Source: Micromonospora sp. WMMD961 (GTDB taxonomy: Bacteria; Actinomycetota; Actinomycetes; Mycobacteriales; Micromonosporaceae). From it: a stretch of DNA of 64,000 nucleotides. The notes under the pieces were generated by a model. That model did no database searches, was not told the origin of the DNA, and was given only the letters and a program-made list of their open reading frames with translations. A program made the position numbers and the translations under genes. The stretch covers positions 4,375,501-4,439,500 of the forward strand of contig NZ_JARUBJ010000002.1 in the NCBI RefSeq assembly GCF_029626145.1. Reading direction: 5' to 3'. Positions 44,610 to 53,683 of the stretch are shown piece by piece (position 1 is the stretch's first letter; each line of letters starts with the position of its first letter).

Positions 44610-44660
44610 TTGCAGGAGCAGGTCACGCAGTGTTGCGCGACGGAACCAGGGAGTGTGCGG

Positions 44661-45548
44661 ATGCCCGACGACATCGGATCGACAGTGCCGCGCCGGCAAC
44701 TCGGCCGGCTGCTACGGCAGTTCCGCAACGAGGCCGGCGTGACGCTCGACGCCGCCGCCGAAGCCCTCGAATACAGCCGGCAGAAGATCTGGCGGCTCGA
44801 ATGCGGCCAGGGCTCGGTTCGGGTGCTCGACGTCAAGGCGATGTGCGAGCTGTACGGGGTGTCGCCCGAGATGACCGAGGCGATGCGCGGCCTGGCCGTG
44901 GAGACGAAGTCGAAGGGCTGGTGGCACGCGTACGGCGACGCGGTGCCGAACTGGTTCGAGCTCTACGTCGGCCTGGAATCCGCCGCCGCCCACCTCCGCG
45001 AATACGGCGAGAACCTGATCCCTGGACTGCTCCAGACCCGCTCCTACGCACTCGGTCTCTTCCGACCCACAAGCCGGTTGAGCATCGAGGAGCGCGAGCG
45101 GGCTGTCGAGGTGCGGCTGAAGCGTCAGAGTCTGCTCACTCGTCGGCTTCCACAGCCGCCACACCTGGACGCCATCCTCTCCGAAGCGGTGCTGCGCCGT
45201 GTTGTGGGCGGCCCTACGGTGATGACTGGGCAGCTTGCTCGCCTACTCGAAGCATCGGAGCTGCCGAACGTCTCGGTTCGCATTGCGCCACTCGCGGCAG
45301 GGCCACATCCCGGTGCGGTCGCAGGCTCCTTTGTTCTCCTGGACTTCCCGGCCACGAAGGGCGGCCGGGCCGTCCCGGAACCGTCGGTCGTCTACAGCGA
45401 GTCGCTGACCGGGGCGCTCTACCTCGACAAGCCGGACGAGCTTCGGGCCTATGAAGACGTCTGGAAGGGTCTGGATGCCCTCGCCCTCGATCAGGCAGAC
45501 TCAAGAGACATGATCAAACGAATCGCCGGGGAGATGCGGCATGACTGA
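44661..45548 (+). CDS. XRE-family regulator with DUF5753 domain
   Basis: A 295-residue protein. The HTH_31 domain (about 10-70, LGRLLRQFRNEAGVTLDAAAEALEYSRQKIWRLE) is followed by DUF5753 (about 95-285, WFELYVGLESAAAHLREYGENLIPGLLQT). This actinomycete-specific architecture usually sits beside a small DUF397 protein, as here, and several pairs affect development or antibiotic production. GGGAG precedes the ATG. Its stop overlaps the DUF397 start by eight bases. Confidence 0.9.
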   Translation: MPDDIGSTVPRRQLGRLLRQFRNEAGVTLDAAAEALEYSRQKIWRLECGQGSVRVLDVKAMCELYGVSPEMTEAMRGLAVETKSKGWWHAYGDAVPNWFELYVGLESAAAHLREYGENLIPGLLQTRSYALGLFRPTSRLSIEERERAVEVRLKRQSLLTRRLPQPPHLDAILSEAVLRRVVGGPTVMTGQLARLLEASELPNVSVRIAPLAAGPHPGAVAGSFVLLDFPATKGGRAVPEPSVVYSESLTGALYLDKPDELRAYEDVWKGLDALALDQADSRDMIKRIAGEMRHD

Positions 45549-45747
45549 CCTGACCGGCGCCGTCTGGCGCAAGAGCACCCGCAGCGGCGACAACGGTGGC
45601 AACTGCGTCGAGGTCGCCACCAACGTCGCCAAGCTAGTTGCCGTACGCGATTCCAAGCACATTGACGGACCCGTTCTTCGCTTCGAGCGCCACGTCTGGG
45701 TCACGTTCATTGCCGCCGTGAGCTCTGTCGACTTCTCCGACAGGTAA
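45541..45747 (+). CDS. DUF397 protein
   Basis: A 68-residue protein with the full family pattern: VWRKSTRSGDNGGNCVEVA, VAVRDSKHIDGPVLRF and a C-terminal W-x-x-F/I hydrophobic end (HVWVTFIAAV). Overlaps the DUF5753 regulator by eight bases. DUF397 proteins are thought to act as partners or antagonists of the adjacent regulator. Confidence 0.92.
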   Translation: MTDLTGAVWRKSTRSGDNGGNCVEVATNVAKLVAVRDSKHIDGPVLRFERHVWVTFIAAVSSVDFSDR

Positions 45748-45758
45748 GAGCAGCGCAC

Positions 45759-46094
45759 ATGGATGACCTGACCGGCCGCGTACGGGCGTTTGCCGAAGAG
45801 CGGGACTGGCAGCAGTTCCACACGCCCAAGAACCTGGCCATGGCTCTCGCCGGTGAGGTCGGTGAGCTGGTCGCCGAATTCCAGTGGCTCACACCCGAGC
45901 AGGCCACGACCGTCATGTCCGACCGAGAGGCTGGCGACCGGGTCAAGGCCGAGATCGGCGACGTGATGATCTATCTAACCCGGCTCGCCGATGTCCTCGG
46001 CATCGACCTGGTCGAGGCGGCTTCGACCAAACTCGAGGAGGTCGCTCGTCGCTACCCGGTCGACGAGGCTCGCGGCTCGGCGGCGAAGCGATAG
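45759..46094 (+). CDS. MazG-like nucleotide pyrophosphohydrolase
   Basis: A 111-residue all-alpha enzyme. The MazG/dCTPase metal-binding pattern EXXE-X28-EXXD is complete: E33, E36, E65 and D68. Such single-domain enzymes hydrolyse (d)NTPs to monophosphate and pyrophosphate and serve in house-cleaning or in nucleotide depletion. It starts 11 bp after the DUF397 gene and lies upstream of a nuclease-helicase on the same strand. Confidence 0.9.
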   Translation: MDDLTGRVRAFAEERDWQQFHTPKNLAMALAGEVGELVAEFQWLTPEQATTVMSDREAGDRVKAEIGDVMIYLTRLADVLGIDLVEAASTKLEEVARRYPVDEARGSAAKR

Positions 46095-46106
46095 CTGCCG
46101 GCAGCG

Positions 46107-46265
46107 TCAACATGGCGCTGAGTTGATCTCTTCGCTACAGTCCATCACGTAGAAGCGCGTCACGACGGGCTTCCGGTGGCCACCGGACACGCCCCCCATG
46201 CGCACGATCACTTCGTGCTGCCCGGGGGCAAGTGTTGTCAGCGTTCCGTACGTCCGCAACTGGTC
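46107..46265 (-). pseudogene. Truncated 3' end of an unidentified gene
   Basis: A minus-strand frame reads QLRTYGTLTTLAPGQHEV, then IVRMGGVSGGHRKP and VVTRFYVMDCSEEINSAPC, ending at TGA 46107-46109. Third codon positions are mostly G/C and the residues look protein-like, but upstream of about 46265 the frame loses coding character and there is no start. It converges with mazG 12 bp away and overlaps the first codons of the nuclease-helicase gene. It therefore looks like the tail of a gene cut off by a past rearrangement. Confidence 0.55.
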
Positions 46266-48142
46266 TACTGCGTCTGGTCGACAATGGCACGCTCGCCGAC
46301 CGGATCGTGGAACAGATCGGCCGCAACGTGAGCCCGGCGGAGCGCCGGGCCTGGTCGCGCAGCCTTGAGGTGCTGGGTCAGGATCTCGCCGACGCGGGCC
46401 TCGGCCAGGTCGAGATGCTTGTCGAGTACCAACTCCCGCTGACCAACAAAAGGGTCGACGTGGTGCTGGCCGGCGTGGACCCGCGAACCTCCCACGACTC
46501 CTACGTGGTCGTGGAGCTGAAGCAGTGGTCCTACGTCGAGTCCTACGAAGCCTCCGACACCCTGGTGGCCGTGGAGCATGTGCGCGGCCCGCGACTGCAC
46601 CCCGGTGTGCAGGTCGAGCAGTACTGCGAGTACCTGACCGACTTCCTCGGCGTTCTCGCCGGGCACCACAATCCGGTACGCGGGGTGGCCTACCTGCACA
46701 ACGCGGCCGACCGCGACATCAGCGACCTGTTCGACCGCCAGGCGACCGAGCAGAGCCGGATCTTCACCAAGCAACGGCGGGGCACGTTCCTGGACTACCT
46801 ACGCACCCACCTGGGACCTGCGTCGGGCGCAGGAGCCGCCGACCGTTTCCTCAGCAGCGCTGTCCGACCCAGCCGTCATCTGCTGAGGTACGCCGCGTTG
46901 GAGCTGAAGGATCGTTCGCACTTCACGCTTCTCGACGAGCAGCGTGTGGCGTACGAGCTGGTGTTGCACGCCGTCGAGAAGGCGCGGTCCGCAGACCGTA
47001 AGTCGGTCGTGATCGTCTCGGGCGGTCCGGGCAGCGGCAAGAGCGTGATCGCGCTGTCGGTGCTCGGTGAGTTGGCACGCCAGCACCGCGCCGTCATGCA
47101 CGCCACGGGCTCGCGGTCGTTCACCCAGACGTTGCGTCGGTACGCCGGCAAGGGGTCGACCCGACTGAAGAGTCTCTTCGGCTACTTCAACAGCTTCATG
47201 TCCGCCGATCGCAATGGACTGGACGTCTTGATCTGCGACGAGGCGCACCGTATTCGGGAGACCTCCGTCAACCGGTTCACGACGAAGGCCAAGCGGGACA
47301 CGGCACGACCGCAGATCGACGAACTTATCGCCGCAGCCCGGGTGCCGGTATTCCTCCTCGACGAACACCAGGTGGTGAAGCCGGGCGAGTTGGGCAACGT
47401 CGATGTCATCTCGTCGCACGCGAAGAAACTCAACCTTGATGTCGAGGTCGTATCGCTGCATGGCCAGTTCCGTTGCGGCGGCAGCGAGACGTACGAGGAG
47501 TGGGTCGTCGACCTGCTCGGCCTCGACGGCGGCGAGCCATCGGTGTGGGCCGGCGATGGGAAGGTCGATCTGCGTCTCGCCGACTCACCAGAGGAGATGG
47601 AAGCCTTCCTCGCCACGAAGCAGAGGTCCGGTGTGACAGCCAGGATGTCCGCCGGGTACTGCTGGCCGTGGAGCGATCCGCGCCCGGACGGCACCCTGGT
47701 GCCGGACGTCCACGTCGGCGTTTGGTCGCGGCCATGGAACGTCAAGAGCGACCGCAGTGTCGGCGAGGCACCAGGCAGCGCGTTCTGGGCGACCGACCCG
47801 AACGGGTTCGGCCAAGTGGGTTGCGTCTACACGGCGCAGGGCTTCGAGTACGGCTGGTCAGGCGTCATTCTGGGACCGGACCTGGTGGCCCGGGATGGTC
47901 GTCTGGTGACGCGACGCGAGGAGTCGAAGGATCCGGCGTTCCGTAATAAGAAGATGGTCAGCGATGCCGAAGCTGATCTGCTGATCCGCAACACCTACAA
48001 GGTCCTGTTGACCCGAGGGATGCGCGGGACGATCGTCTACTCCACCGATGCCGAGACACGGGAGTACCTCGCCTCCCTGGTCAAGGTGATCCGGCCGGTC
48101 GAAACCGTCTACGAGGCGACCGGCAACGACGACCTCGGTTGA
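46232..48142 (+). CDS. PD-(D/E)XK nuclease-DUF2075 helicase fusion
   Basis: A 636-residue protein. The N-terminal nuclease-like domain has D76 in KRVDVVLAG and E95-x-K97 in YVVVELKQW, the PD-(D/E)XK catalytic pattern. The DUF2075 ATPase has Walker A GGPGSGKS at 264-271, DEAH at 336-339, and C-terminal motifs YTAQGFEYGW and NTYKVLLTRGMRGTIVY typical of SF1/Schlafen-like helicases. It should unwind or translocate on nucleic acid and may cut it. GTG 46232 is the only plausible start; GGGGG lies just upstream. It follows mazG after 137 bp holding an antisense gene remnant. A defence role is inference. Confidence 0.88.
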   Translation: MLSAFRTSATGLLRLVDNGTLADRIVEQIGRNVSPAERRAWSRSLEVLGQDLADAGLGQVEMLVEYQLPLTNKRVDVVLAGVDPRTSHDSYVVVELKQWSYVESYEASDTLVAVEHVRGPRLHPGVQVEQYCEYLTDFLGVLAGHHNPVRGVAYLHNAADRDISDLFDRQATEQSRIFTKQRRGTFLDYLRTHLGPASGAGAADRFLSSAVRPSRHLLRYAALELKDRSHFTLLDEQRVAYELVLHAVEKARSADRKSVVIVSGGPGSGKSVIALSVLGELARQHRAVMHATGSRSFTQTLRRYAGKGSTRLKSLFGYFNSFMSADRNGLDVLICDEAHRIRETSVNRFTTKAKRDTARPQIDELIAAARVPVFLLDEHQVVKPGELGNVDVISSHAKKLNLDVEVVSLHGQFRCGGSETYEEWVVDLLGLDGGEPSVWAGDGKVDLRLADSPEEMEAFLATKQRSGVTARMSAGYCWPWSDPRPDGTLVPDVHVGVWSRPWNVKSDRSVGEAPGSAFWATDPNGFGQVGCVYTAQGFEYGWSGVILGPDLVARDGRLVTRREESKDPAFRNKKMVSDAEADLLIRNTYKVLLTRGMRGTIVYSTDAETREYLASLVKVIRPVETVYEATGNDDLG

Positions 48143-48178
48143 TCGACCGGTTGGATCAGGCAGCTCAGCCCTTGCGGG

Positions 48179-48191
48179 TAGGGTCCAGATC
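48179..48191 (+). promoter_or_regulatory. -10 hexamer for leaderless aldo/keto reductase transcript
   Basis: TAGGGT at 48179-48184, seven bases, then ATG 48192, with no ribosome site. Confidence 0.45.
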
Positions 48192-49028
48192 ATGACGATT
48201 CCCCATCTGACGGCTGCCGACGGGACCACCCTGCCGGCGATCGGGCTCGGCACGTACAAGCTGAACGGTTCGGCGGGTGTCGACGCGATCGGGCAGGCGA
48301 TCCGGACGGGTTACCGGTTGCTGGACTCGGCGGTGAACTACGAGAACGAGGGGGCCGTCGGTCGGGCCGCCCGTTCAGCGGGAGACGTGCGGGACGAGTT
48401 GATCGTCACGTCGAAGCTGCCGGGCCGGCACCACCGGTACGACGAGGCGCTGACCACCATCGAGGAGAGTGTCTTCCGCACCGGCCTCGATTATGTCGAC
48501 CTGTACCTGATCCACTGGCCGAACCCCAAGGAAGACCTGTACGTGCAGGCGTGGCGGGCGCTGATCGAGGCGCGCGAGCGCGGTCTGGTGCGGCACATCG
48601 GGCTGTCGAACTTCCTGTCGGAGCACATCGAGCGGCTGGTGGCCGAGACCGGGGTGGCCCCGGTGGTCAACCAGATCGAGGTGCACCCGTACTTCCCGCA
48701 GCAGGAGGCGCTCGACTACCACCGGGAGCAGGGGATCCTGGTGCAGGGCTGGAGCCCGCTCGGCCACGGCAACGACCTGCAGCAGCACCCCGTCATCGTG
48801 GAGATCGCGAACGCCCACGGCGTCAGCCCGGCGCAGACCATCCTGGCCTGGCACGTGGCCCGCCAGGTGATCCCGCTGCCCAAGGCCGCGTCGCCGCAGC
48901 GGCAGGCCGAGAACCTCGACGTCTTCGGCATCACGCTCACCGACGCGGAGGTCGAGGCCATCACCGCGCTGGGCCGCCCGGACGGTCGGCTCTCCGATCA
49001 GGACCCAGCGGTGTACGAGGAGTTCTGA
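48192..49028 (+). CDS. Aldo/keto reductase
   Basis: A 278-residue NADPH-dependent oxidoreductase with the complete catalytic tetrad D45, Y50, K75 and H108, in LLDSAVNYENE, TSKLPG and LIHWP. The C-terminal cofactor loop IPLPKAASPQRQAENLDVF is also present. Length and motifs match 2,5-diketo-D-gluconate reductase-like AKR5 members, but the true substrate is unknown. It appears monocistronic. Confidence 0.93.
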   Translation: MTIPHLTAADGTTLPAIGLGTYKLNGSAGVDAIGQAIRTGYRLLDSAVNYENEGAVGRAARSAGDVRDELIVTSKLPGRHHRYDEALTTIEESVFRTGLDYVDLYLIHWPNPKEDLYVQAWRALIEARERGLVRHIGLSNFLSEHIERLVAETGVAPVVNQIEVHPYFPQQEALDYHREQGILVQGWSPLGHGNDLQQHPVIVEIANAHGVSPAQTILAWHVARQVIPLPKAASPQRQAENLDVFGITLTDAEVEAITALGRPDGRLSDQDPAVYEEF

Positions 49029-49074
49029 CCGACCCACCGCGCAGAATGGTCAGGGGGTCGGGAGAGCATGGGGC

Positions 49075-50310
49075 GTGCTCGACGGACTCGACGACATCGA
49101 CTGGGCGCGGCTGGGCCACGCCTACGGGGCGGCCGACGACGTGCCCGGCCAACTGCGTGCCCTGCTCTCCCCCGATCCGGCCAGCCGGGACGAGGCCCTG
49201 GGTGACCTCTACACCAACGTCTTCCACCAGGGCAGCCGGTTCGAGGCGAGCGCGTACGCGGTGCCGTTCCTGCTGGAGATGCTCGGCGATCCGGCCACCC
49301 CGGACCCGGCGGCGGTGCTCGGGCTGCTGAGTGCCCTGGCCGTCGGGTACGACGAGGGTGTCCTGCCGGAGGGCTTCCCGGTGGCCGCATACCGCCGGGC
49401 CGCCGAGGGTGGTCGGGAGCTGCTCGCGGCGAAGCCGCCGCCGTGGACCGGCGAGGACGAGTCGGAGAAGGAGTACGTCGAGTACGCCTACGTCGAGTCG
49501 TTGTCCCAGTCGGATCAGGGTCGGCTGTGGGCGTACGTCGAGGTGGCGACCTACGATGCGGTGCGCGCCGGGGTCCCCGTGTTCCGCACCCTGCTGGAGC
49601 ACTCCGATCCGGGGGTGCGCGCTGTCGCGGCGTACACCCTCGCCTGGTTTTCGGAGGAGGCCGACGGCAGTGTGGCCGCGCTGGGGCGCGCGATCGACGC
49701 CGCTGGGGCCTCGGGCGCCGCGTCGACGCCCGGTGAGGTGGCGACCATGCTGGTGGCCTCGGGGCTGCTCGGCGCCGCGCCGGACGTGCGGTGGTTGACC
49801 GATCCGCGTCCGCTGGTCCGCTGGGCCGCGGCGATCGGTCGGGTCCGGGTCCTCGGCGCGGCGGCCGACCCGGCGACCGTGCAGGAATTGTTGAGGTGGG
49901 CGTCGGCGCCGTCCGACGACGCCGAGCCGGCCGAGGGTGAGTGGGTGCCGTTCCTCGGCGGCGATCTGGGCGGCTACGCGGCGCTCGCAGTGCGGCAGCT
50001 CGGTCCGCAGCACGCCGACAGTGCCTTCGACGCGCTGCTCGACCGGCTGCCCACCGTCAGCGGTGAGCGGTCGTTGACGGTGCTGGGTGCGGCTCTGCGC
50101 CTCGCGTTCCCGGGCGGTCCGGCGGCGGCCGGGACGCCGGCGGCAGCGCTGGTGCCCCGGCAGCGGCGGCTCGCCGAGGTGCTGGCCCGGTCGACCGAGC
50201 CGTGGTTGATCGACGGGCAGGAGTTCGGCAACGTGTCCATGCTCGTCGCAGAGCACGGCCTGCCACGCAGCCGCGAGGCGATGCGGGCGTACCTCGCGGA
50301 GGTTCCGTAA
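49075..50310 (+). CDS. HEAT-repeat-like protein of unknown function
   Basis: A 411-residue soluble protein made of paired helices with repeated hydrophobic spacing, for example VFRTLLEHSDPGVRAVAAYTLAWF and PLVRWAAAIGRVRVLGAA. This is characteristic of HEAT or Armadillo-type scaffolds that bind other proteins. It starts at GTG 49075 behind GGAGAG. No enzyme motif is present. It is 46 bp after the aldo/keto reductase but probably independent. Confidence 0.75.
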   Translation: MLDGLDDIDWARLGHAYGAADDVPGQLRALLSPDPASRDEALGDLYTNVFHQGSRFEASAYAVPFLLEMLGDPATPDPAAVLGLLSALAVGYDEGVLPEGFPVAAYRRAAEGGRELLAAKPPPWTGEDESEKEYVEYAYVESLSQSDQGRLWAYVEVATYDAVRAGVPVFRTLLEHSDPGVRAVAAYTLAWFSEEADGSVAALGRAIDAAGASGAASTPGEVATMLVASGLLGAAPDVRWLTDPRPLVRWAAAIGRVRVLGAAADPATVQELLRWASAPSDDAEPAEGEWVPFLGGDLGGYAALAVRQLGPQHADSAFDALLDRLPTVSGERSLTVLGAALRLAFPGGPAAAGTPAAALVPRQRRLAEVLARSTEPWLIDGQEFGNVSMLVAEHGLPRSREAMRAYLAEVP

Positions 50311-50612
50311 CCAGCCGGTATCGCGTTACCCGTTGTCCAGCTCCGGCGGCGCGGCCGCTACGAAGCGTGATGCCCGGGCGAGCGGGCCTACCGCGACGAG
50401 AGCATGTCGAGGTGGGCCCGGACGGTGAAGCTGCGCGGGGCGTCCGCGCTGCCGGCCTCTCGACGACTGACAGCCAGCCTGCTGAACAGCACGATTCACC
50501 GGAAACGATCTTCGGTTGCGTGCCAGGTGCCGTTCAGCCGCGCGTCGGGGGGCGCTCACCCCTGCTGGGGAGAGTGCTCCACGTTCAGGCGCCTCACCAA
50601 TCGGGAGACCAG
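50311..50612. other. 302-bp intergenic stretch
   Basis: No gene or strong hairpin recognised. GGGAGACC at its end serves as ribosome site for the phosphoesterase. Part may be a long 5' leader. Confidence 0.5.
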
Positions 50613-52481
50613 ATGGCCGCCACCGGCGATCAACGAAACGTGGAGCGGCGGACCCTGCTCCAGGCGATGCTGGCCGCACCGGCGGCGGGCGCCGCCGTGG
50701 CCGTGCTCGGCGGCACCGCCACCGAGGCCGCAGCGGCGACAGCGACAGCGGCGTTCGACGCGCACAGCCCGCGCTTCGCGCTCGCGGTGCTGCCCGACAC
50801 GCAGTACCTCTTCGACGAGGACAGCTCCGACCCGGAACCCTTGAAGGCGACCTTCCGCTACCTCAACCAGGAGCGCAAGGACGCGAACATCGTGTTCATG
50901 ACCCACCTCGGCGACGTGACCGAGCACGGCAGCGAGCATGAGGTCGCGCTGGCCGGCGAGACGTTCCGTACCCTCGACGGCAAGTTGCCGTACAGCGTCC
51001 TGGCCGGCAACCACGACGTCCGCGGCGGCGACGACCAGCGCGGCGACAGCGTCTACCTGCGCACGTTCGGCCCGCAGCGGTTCGCCTCGATGCCCACCTT
51101 CGGCGGCGCCTCGCCGGACGGCTACAACAGCTACCACGTGCTGCGCGCCGCGGGACGCGACTGGTTGGTGCTCGCGCTGGACTGGCGCATCTCGGACAAG
51201 GGGCTGGCCTGGGCACAGGGCGTGATCGACGAGCACCGCACCAAGCCGATCATCCTCACCACGCACGACCTGGCCTGGGCCGATGATGCGGGCGCGGCGA
51301 AGCTCTCGGACAACGGCCAGCGCCTCTGGGACCGTCTGATCCGCAACAACGACCAGATCTTCCTCACCCTCAACGGCCACTACTGGCCGCCCGGCCGCAC
51401 CACGCTCACCAACGCCGCCGGCAACGACGTGCAGGTGCACATCACCAACTACCAGGACCGCTACTACGGCGGCGCGGCGATGATCCGGCTCTACCACTTC
51501 GACCTGGCCCGTAACGTCATCGACGTCGAGACGTTCTCGCCCTGGTTCCTCGCTCGGGACCCGGAGAAGCGCACACCCCTGGAGGCCGAGACGATCGAGC
51601 TGACCGGCCCGGTCGACCGTTTCAGCATGGAGATCGACTTCGCCGCCCGGTTCCACGGGTTCGCGCCGGTGCCGCCGCCCGCTCCCCGTCCCCCGGTCGC
51701 GGTGCTGCCGCGTGCCACCGTCGGCTACTGGCGGTTCGACTCGTACGGGTTGTCGTCGGGCACCGACGGTAAGCCGGTCGCGGACGGAACTGTCGTCCGG
51801 GATCTGAGCGGCAACGGCAACAACCTCACCGTCCAGCGCATCGGCGCCGGTGCAGCCGAGGCGTTGACCTACTCGACCGAGCACCACCCCGGTCAGCCGG
51901 CACACGCCAGCCTCCGCTTCGGCGGCGGCAAGGGCCCGGATCGTGGCGCCATCCTCCGGGCCGGCGCCGACGCCCCGATCAACAGCATGAAGTTCACCAG
52001 CGGATACACCATCGAGGCGTTCATCAAGCTCCCCGACCCGTTCGAGGGCGACCACGCCTGGATGGGCATCCTGAGCTGGGAAGGGCGCAGCGGCGACGCC
52101 GGCAAGACGACCGGCTGGTCTCCGCTGGAGTCCACCTGCAGCCTGAACATCTCCCCGGAGCGGTTCCTGCAGTACGTCGTCTACGCCGACAAGCAGGACG
52201 CCGACCCGACCTCGTGGAGCCACGCCCTGCCGACCGGTCGCTGGACCCACCTCGCGGTGGTCAACGACGGCCAGCAGACCGGGGTCTACATCGACGGTTC
52301 GAAGATCGCCCGCAACCCCACCCAGCCGTCGACCGGCATCGCCACCCTCGGGCTTCCGTTCGTGATCGGGGCGACGTCGTTCGACCTTTCCTACGGGCAG
52401 GGCTTCTACGGGTGGATCGGAGATGTCCGGGTTACCGGCAGGGCGCTGCGTCCGAAGGACTTCTTGACGCCGTACGCCTGA
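50613..52481 (+). CDS. Tat-exported metallophosphoesterase with C-terminal LamG domain
   Basis: A 622-residue secreted protein. Twin Arg 12-13 (ERRTLLQ) begins the signal. The calcineurin-like phosphoesterase core shows D62 in LPDTQYL, GD at 100-101 in THLGDV, GNHD at 132-135, then H in LTTHDLAW and GH in LNGHYW. From about 395 a LamG/concanavalin-like domain follows (GYWRFDSYG ... GYTIEAFIKLPD ... GRWTHLAVVNDG), probably for carbohydrate or surface binding. It likely releases phosphate from organic phosphate outside the cell. Confidence 0.9.
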   Translation: MAATGDQRNVERRTLLQAMLAAPAAGAAVAVLGGTATEAAAATATAAFDAHSPRFALAVLPDTQYLFDEDSSDPEPLKATFRYLNQERKDANIVFMTHLGDVTEHGSEHEVALAGETFRTLDGKLPYSVLAGNHDVRGGDDQRGDSVYLRTFGPQRFASMPTFGGASPDGYNSYHVLRAAGRDWLVLALDWRISDKGLAWAQGVIDEHRTKPIILTTHDLAWADDAGAAKLSDNGQRLWDRLIRNNDQIFLTLNGHYWPPGRTTLTNAAGNDVQVHITNYQDRYYGGAAMIRLYHFDLARNVIDVETFSPWFLARDPEKRTPLEAETIELTGPVDRFSMEIDFAARFHGFAPVPPPAPRPPVAVLPRATVGYWRFDSYGLSSGTDGKPVADGTVVRDLSGNGNNLTVQRIGAGAAEALTYSTEHHPGQPAHASLRFGGGKGPDRGAILRAGADAPINSMKFTSGYTIEAFIKLPDPFEGDHAWMGILSWEGRSGDAGKTTGWSPLESTCSLNISPERFLQYVVYADKQDADPTSWSHALPTGRWTHLAVVNDGQQTGVYIDGSKIARNPTQPSTGIATLGLPFVIGATSFDLSYGQGFYGWIGDVRVTGRALRPKDFLTPYA

Positions 52482-52486
52482 CCGGC

Positions 52487-52525
52487 CCGACGGCGGCTAC
52501 CACCCGCACCGGTAGCCGCCGTCGG
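52487..52525 (+). terminator. Hairpin terminator after the phosphoesterase
   Basis: A perfect 15-bp stem (52487-52501 with 52511-52525) and nine-base loop, five bases after the stop codon. Confidence 0.85.
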
Positions 52526-52586
52526 CCAGGCCGATCAGTGAGCAGCGTTACCGGTGATCTGCCGGTAGGCCGGGCACCGGCCGACG

Positions 52587-52598
52587 TACCGTGAGATC
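52587..52598 (+). promoter_or_regulatory. -10 hexamer for leaderless SEC-C gene
   Basis: TACCGT at 52587-52592, six bases, then GTG 52599. Confidence 0.4.
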
Positions 52599-53639
52599 GT
52601 GCCGACGAAAGACGTACTCACCAAGGCTGACCTCGCTGAACTGCGCCGCTCGGCGCTCGGGACGGCCAACCCGCTCGGTGTCGCCGCCGACCTCGCGGAG
52701 GCGGCCGAGCAGGGCCGGCTGGAGGATCCGGACGACGCCGGGGACGCCCTGACCCTGGCCGCCGAGATCGCCGAGATCCGGGCGCGGCCCGAGGCGGCCC
52801 TGCGGTACGCGGAGCAGGCCGTGGCGGCATACCCGTCCGGGGACGACCCCCGGTCCGGGTTCGCCCGCGCGCTGCGGGCCCGCGCCCTGTTCCGGGCCGG
52901 CGGTCGCGACGACGAGGCGCTGGCGGAGTTGACCGCGCTGCGCCCGTTACTGCGCACGCAGCCCGACGCCCCCGCCTACGTCAGTGCCGCGCTGGACGCC
53001 GGTGGGCGCTCGGCGACCGCCGAGACGTGGCTGAGCGAGGCGGTCGACACAGTGCTCAACGAACGCGCGACCGCCGCGTCCGGGCCGGCCAGCACGGCGA
53101 TCGACCCGGTGGTCGATCTCGGTCCGCCGGACGCGCCGGGTGTGGCCTTCTTCCTGTTGCAACAGCGGCATCGGGTACGCCGCAATCTGAACCTGCCGCA
53201 CGACCGGCAGGACGACCTGGCGGACCGGTTGGAGACCCAGCTCGTGCGCCGGGCCGGGGAGCGCAGGGACGCCGAGTCGGATCTGCTCTTCTGGCCGAGG
53301 GCCGAGTTCGATCGCCTGCTCGCCGAGCATCCCGCGCTCGCCGAGGTGTACGGGCCGGACTGGGACGCGCACCGGGGGCGGCTGGAGACGGAGCTGGTCC
53401 GGTTGCGAAGCGCCGGTCAAAGCGGGTTGGGCGTGTTCGGCGCGACGGTTGCCGGGCTGAACGGGTTCGCCGGTCGACGGGACGGCGACCCGACCGACGC
53501 GGCGGTGCGGGCGGGGTACGCGGCCGAGGTCCAGGCGCGACCCAGCTCGCGTATTCCCTGGCCGCCGGAGCGTAACGACGCCTGCTGGTGTGGCTCCGGC
53601 CTGAAGTACAAGAAGGACTGTCTGCCCCGGTCGCGGTAG
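52599..53639 (+). CDS. SEC-C metal-binding domain protein with TPR-like helices
   Basis: A 346-residue protein. Residues 5-160 are TPR-like helical pairs (AAEIAEIRARPEAALRYAEQAVAAYP). The last 20 residues hold the zinc-binding SEC-C motif RNDACWCGSGLKYKKDC, as at the end of SecA. The middle is rich in Asp and Arg with RVRRNLNLPHDRQDDLADRL. SEC-C proteins outside SecA have no single function; protein binding is the likeliest role. Confidence 0.85.
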   Translation: MPTKDVLTKADLAELRRSALGTANPLGVAADLAEAAEQGRLEDPDDAGDALTLAAEIAEIRARPEAALRYAEQAVAAYPSGDDPRSGFARALRARALFRAGGRDDEALAELTALRPLLRTQPDAPAYVSAALDAGGRSATAETWLSEAVDTVLNERATAASGPASTAIDPVVDLGPPDAPGVAFFLLQQRHRVRRNLNLPHDRQDDLADRLETQLVRRAGERRDAESDLLFWPRAEFDRLLAEHPALAEVYGPDWDAHRGRLETELVRLRSAGQSGLGVFGATVAGLNGFAGRRDGDPTDAAVRAGYAAEVQARPSSRIPWPPERNDACWCGSGLKYKKDCLPRSR

Positions 53640-53670
53640 TCGAGGGGCATCGGCGGCGTCCCGGCTGCGA

Positions 53671-53683
53671 CATAATCCGGTCC
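53671..53683 (+). promoter_or_regulatory. -10-like hexamer before the membrane-anchored unknown
   Basis: CATAAT at 53671-53676, seven bases, then GTG 53684; fits leaderless initiation. Confidence 0.4.
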
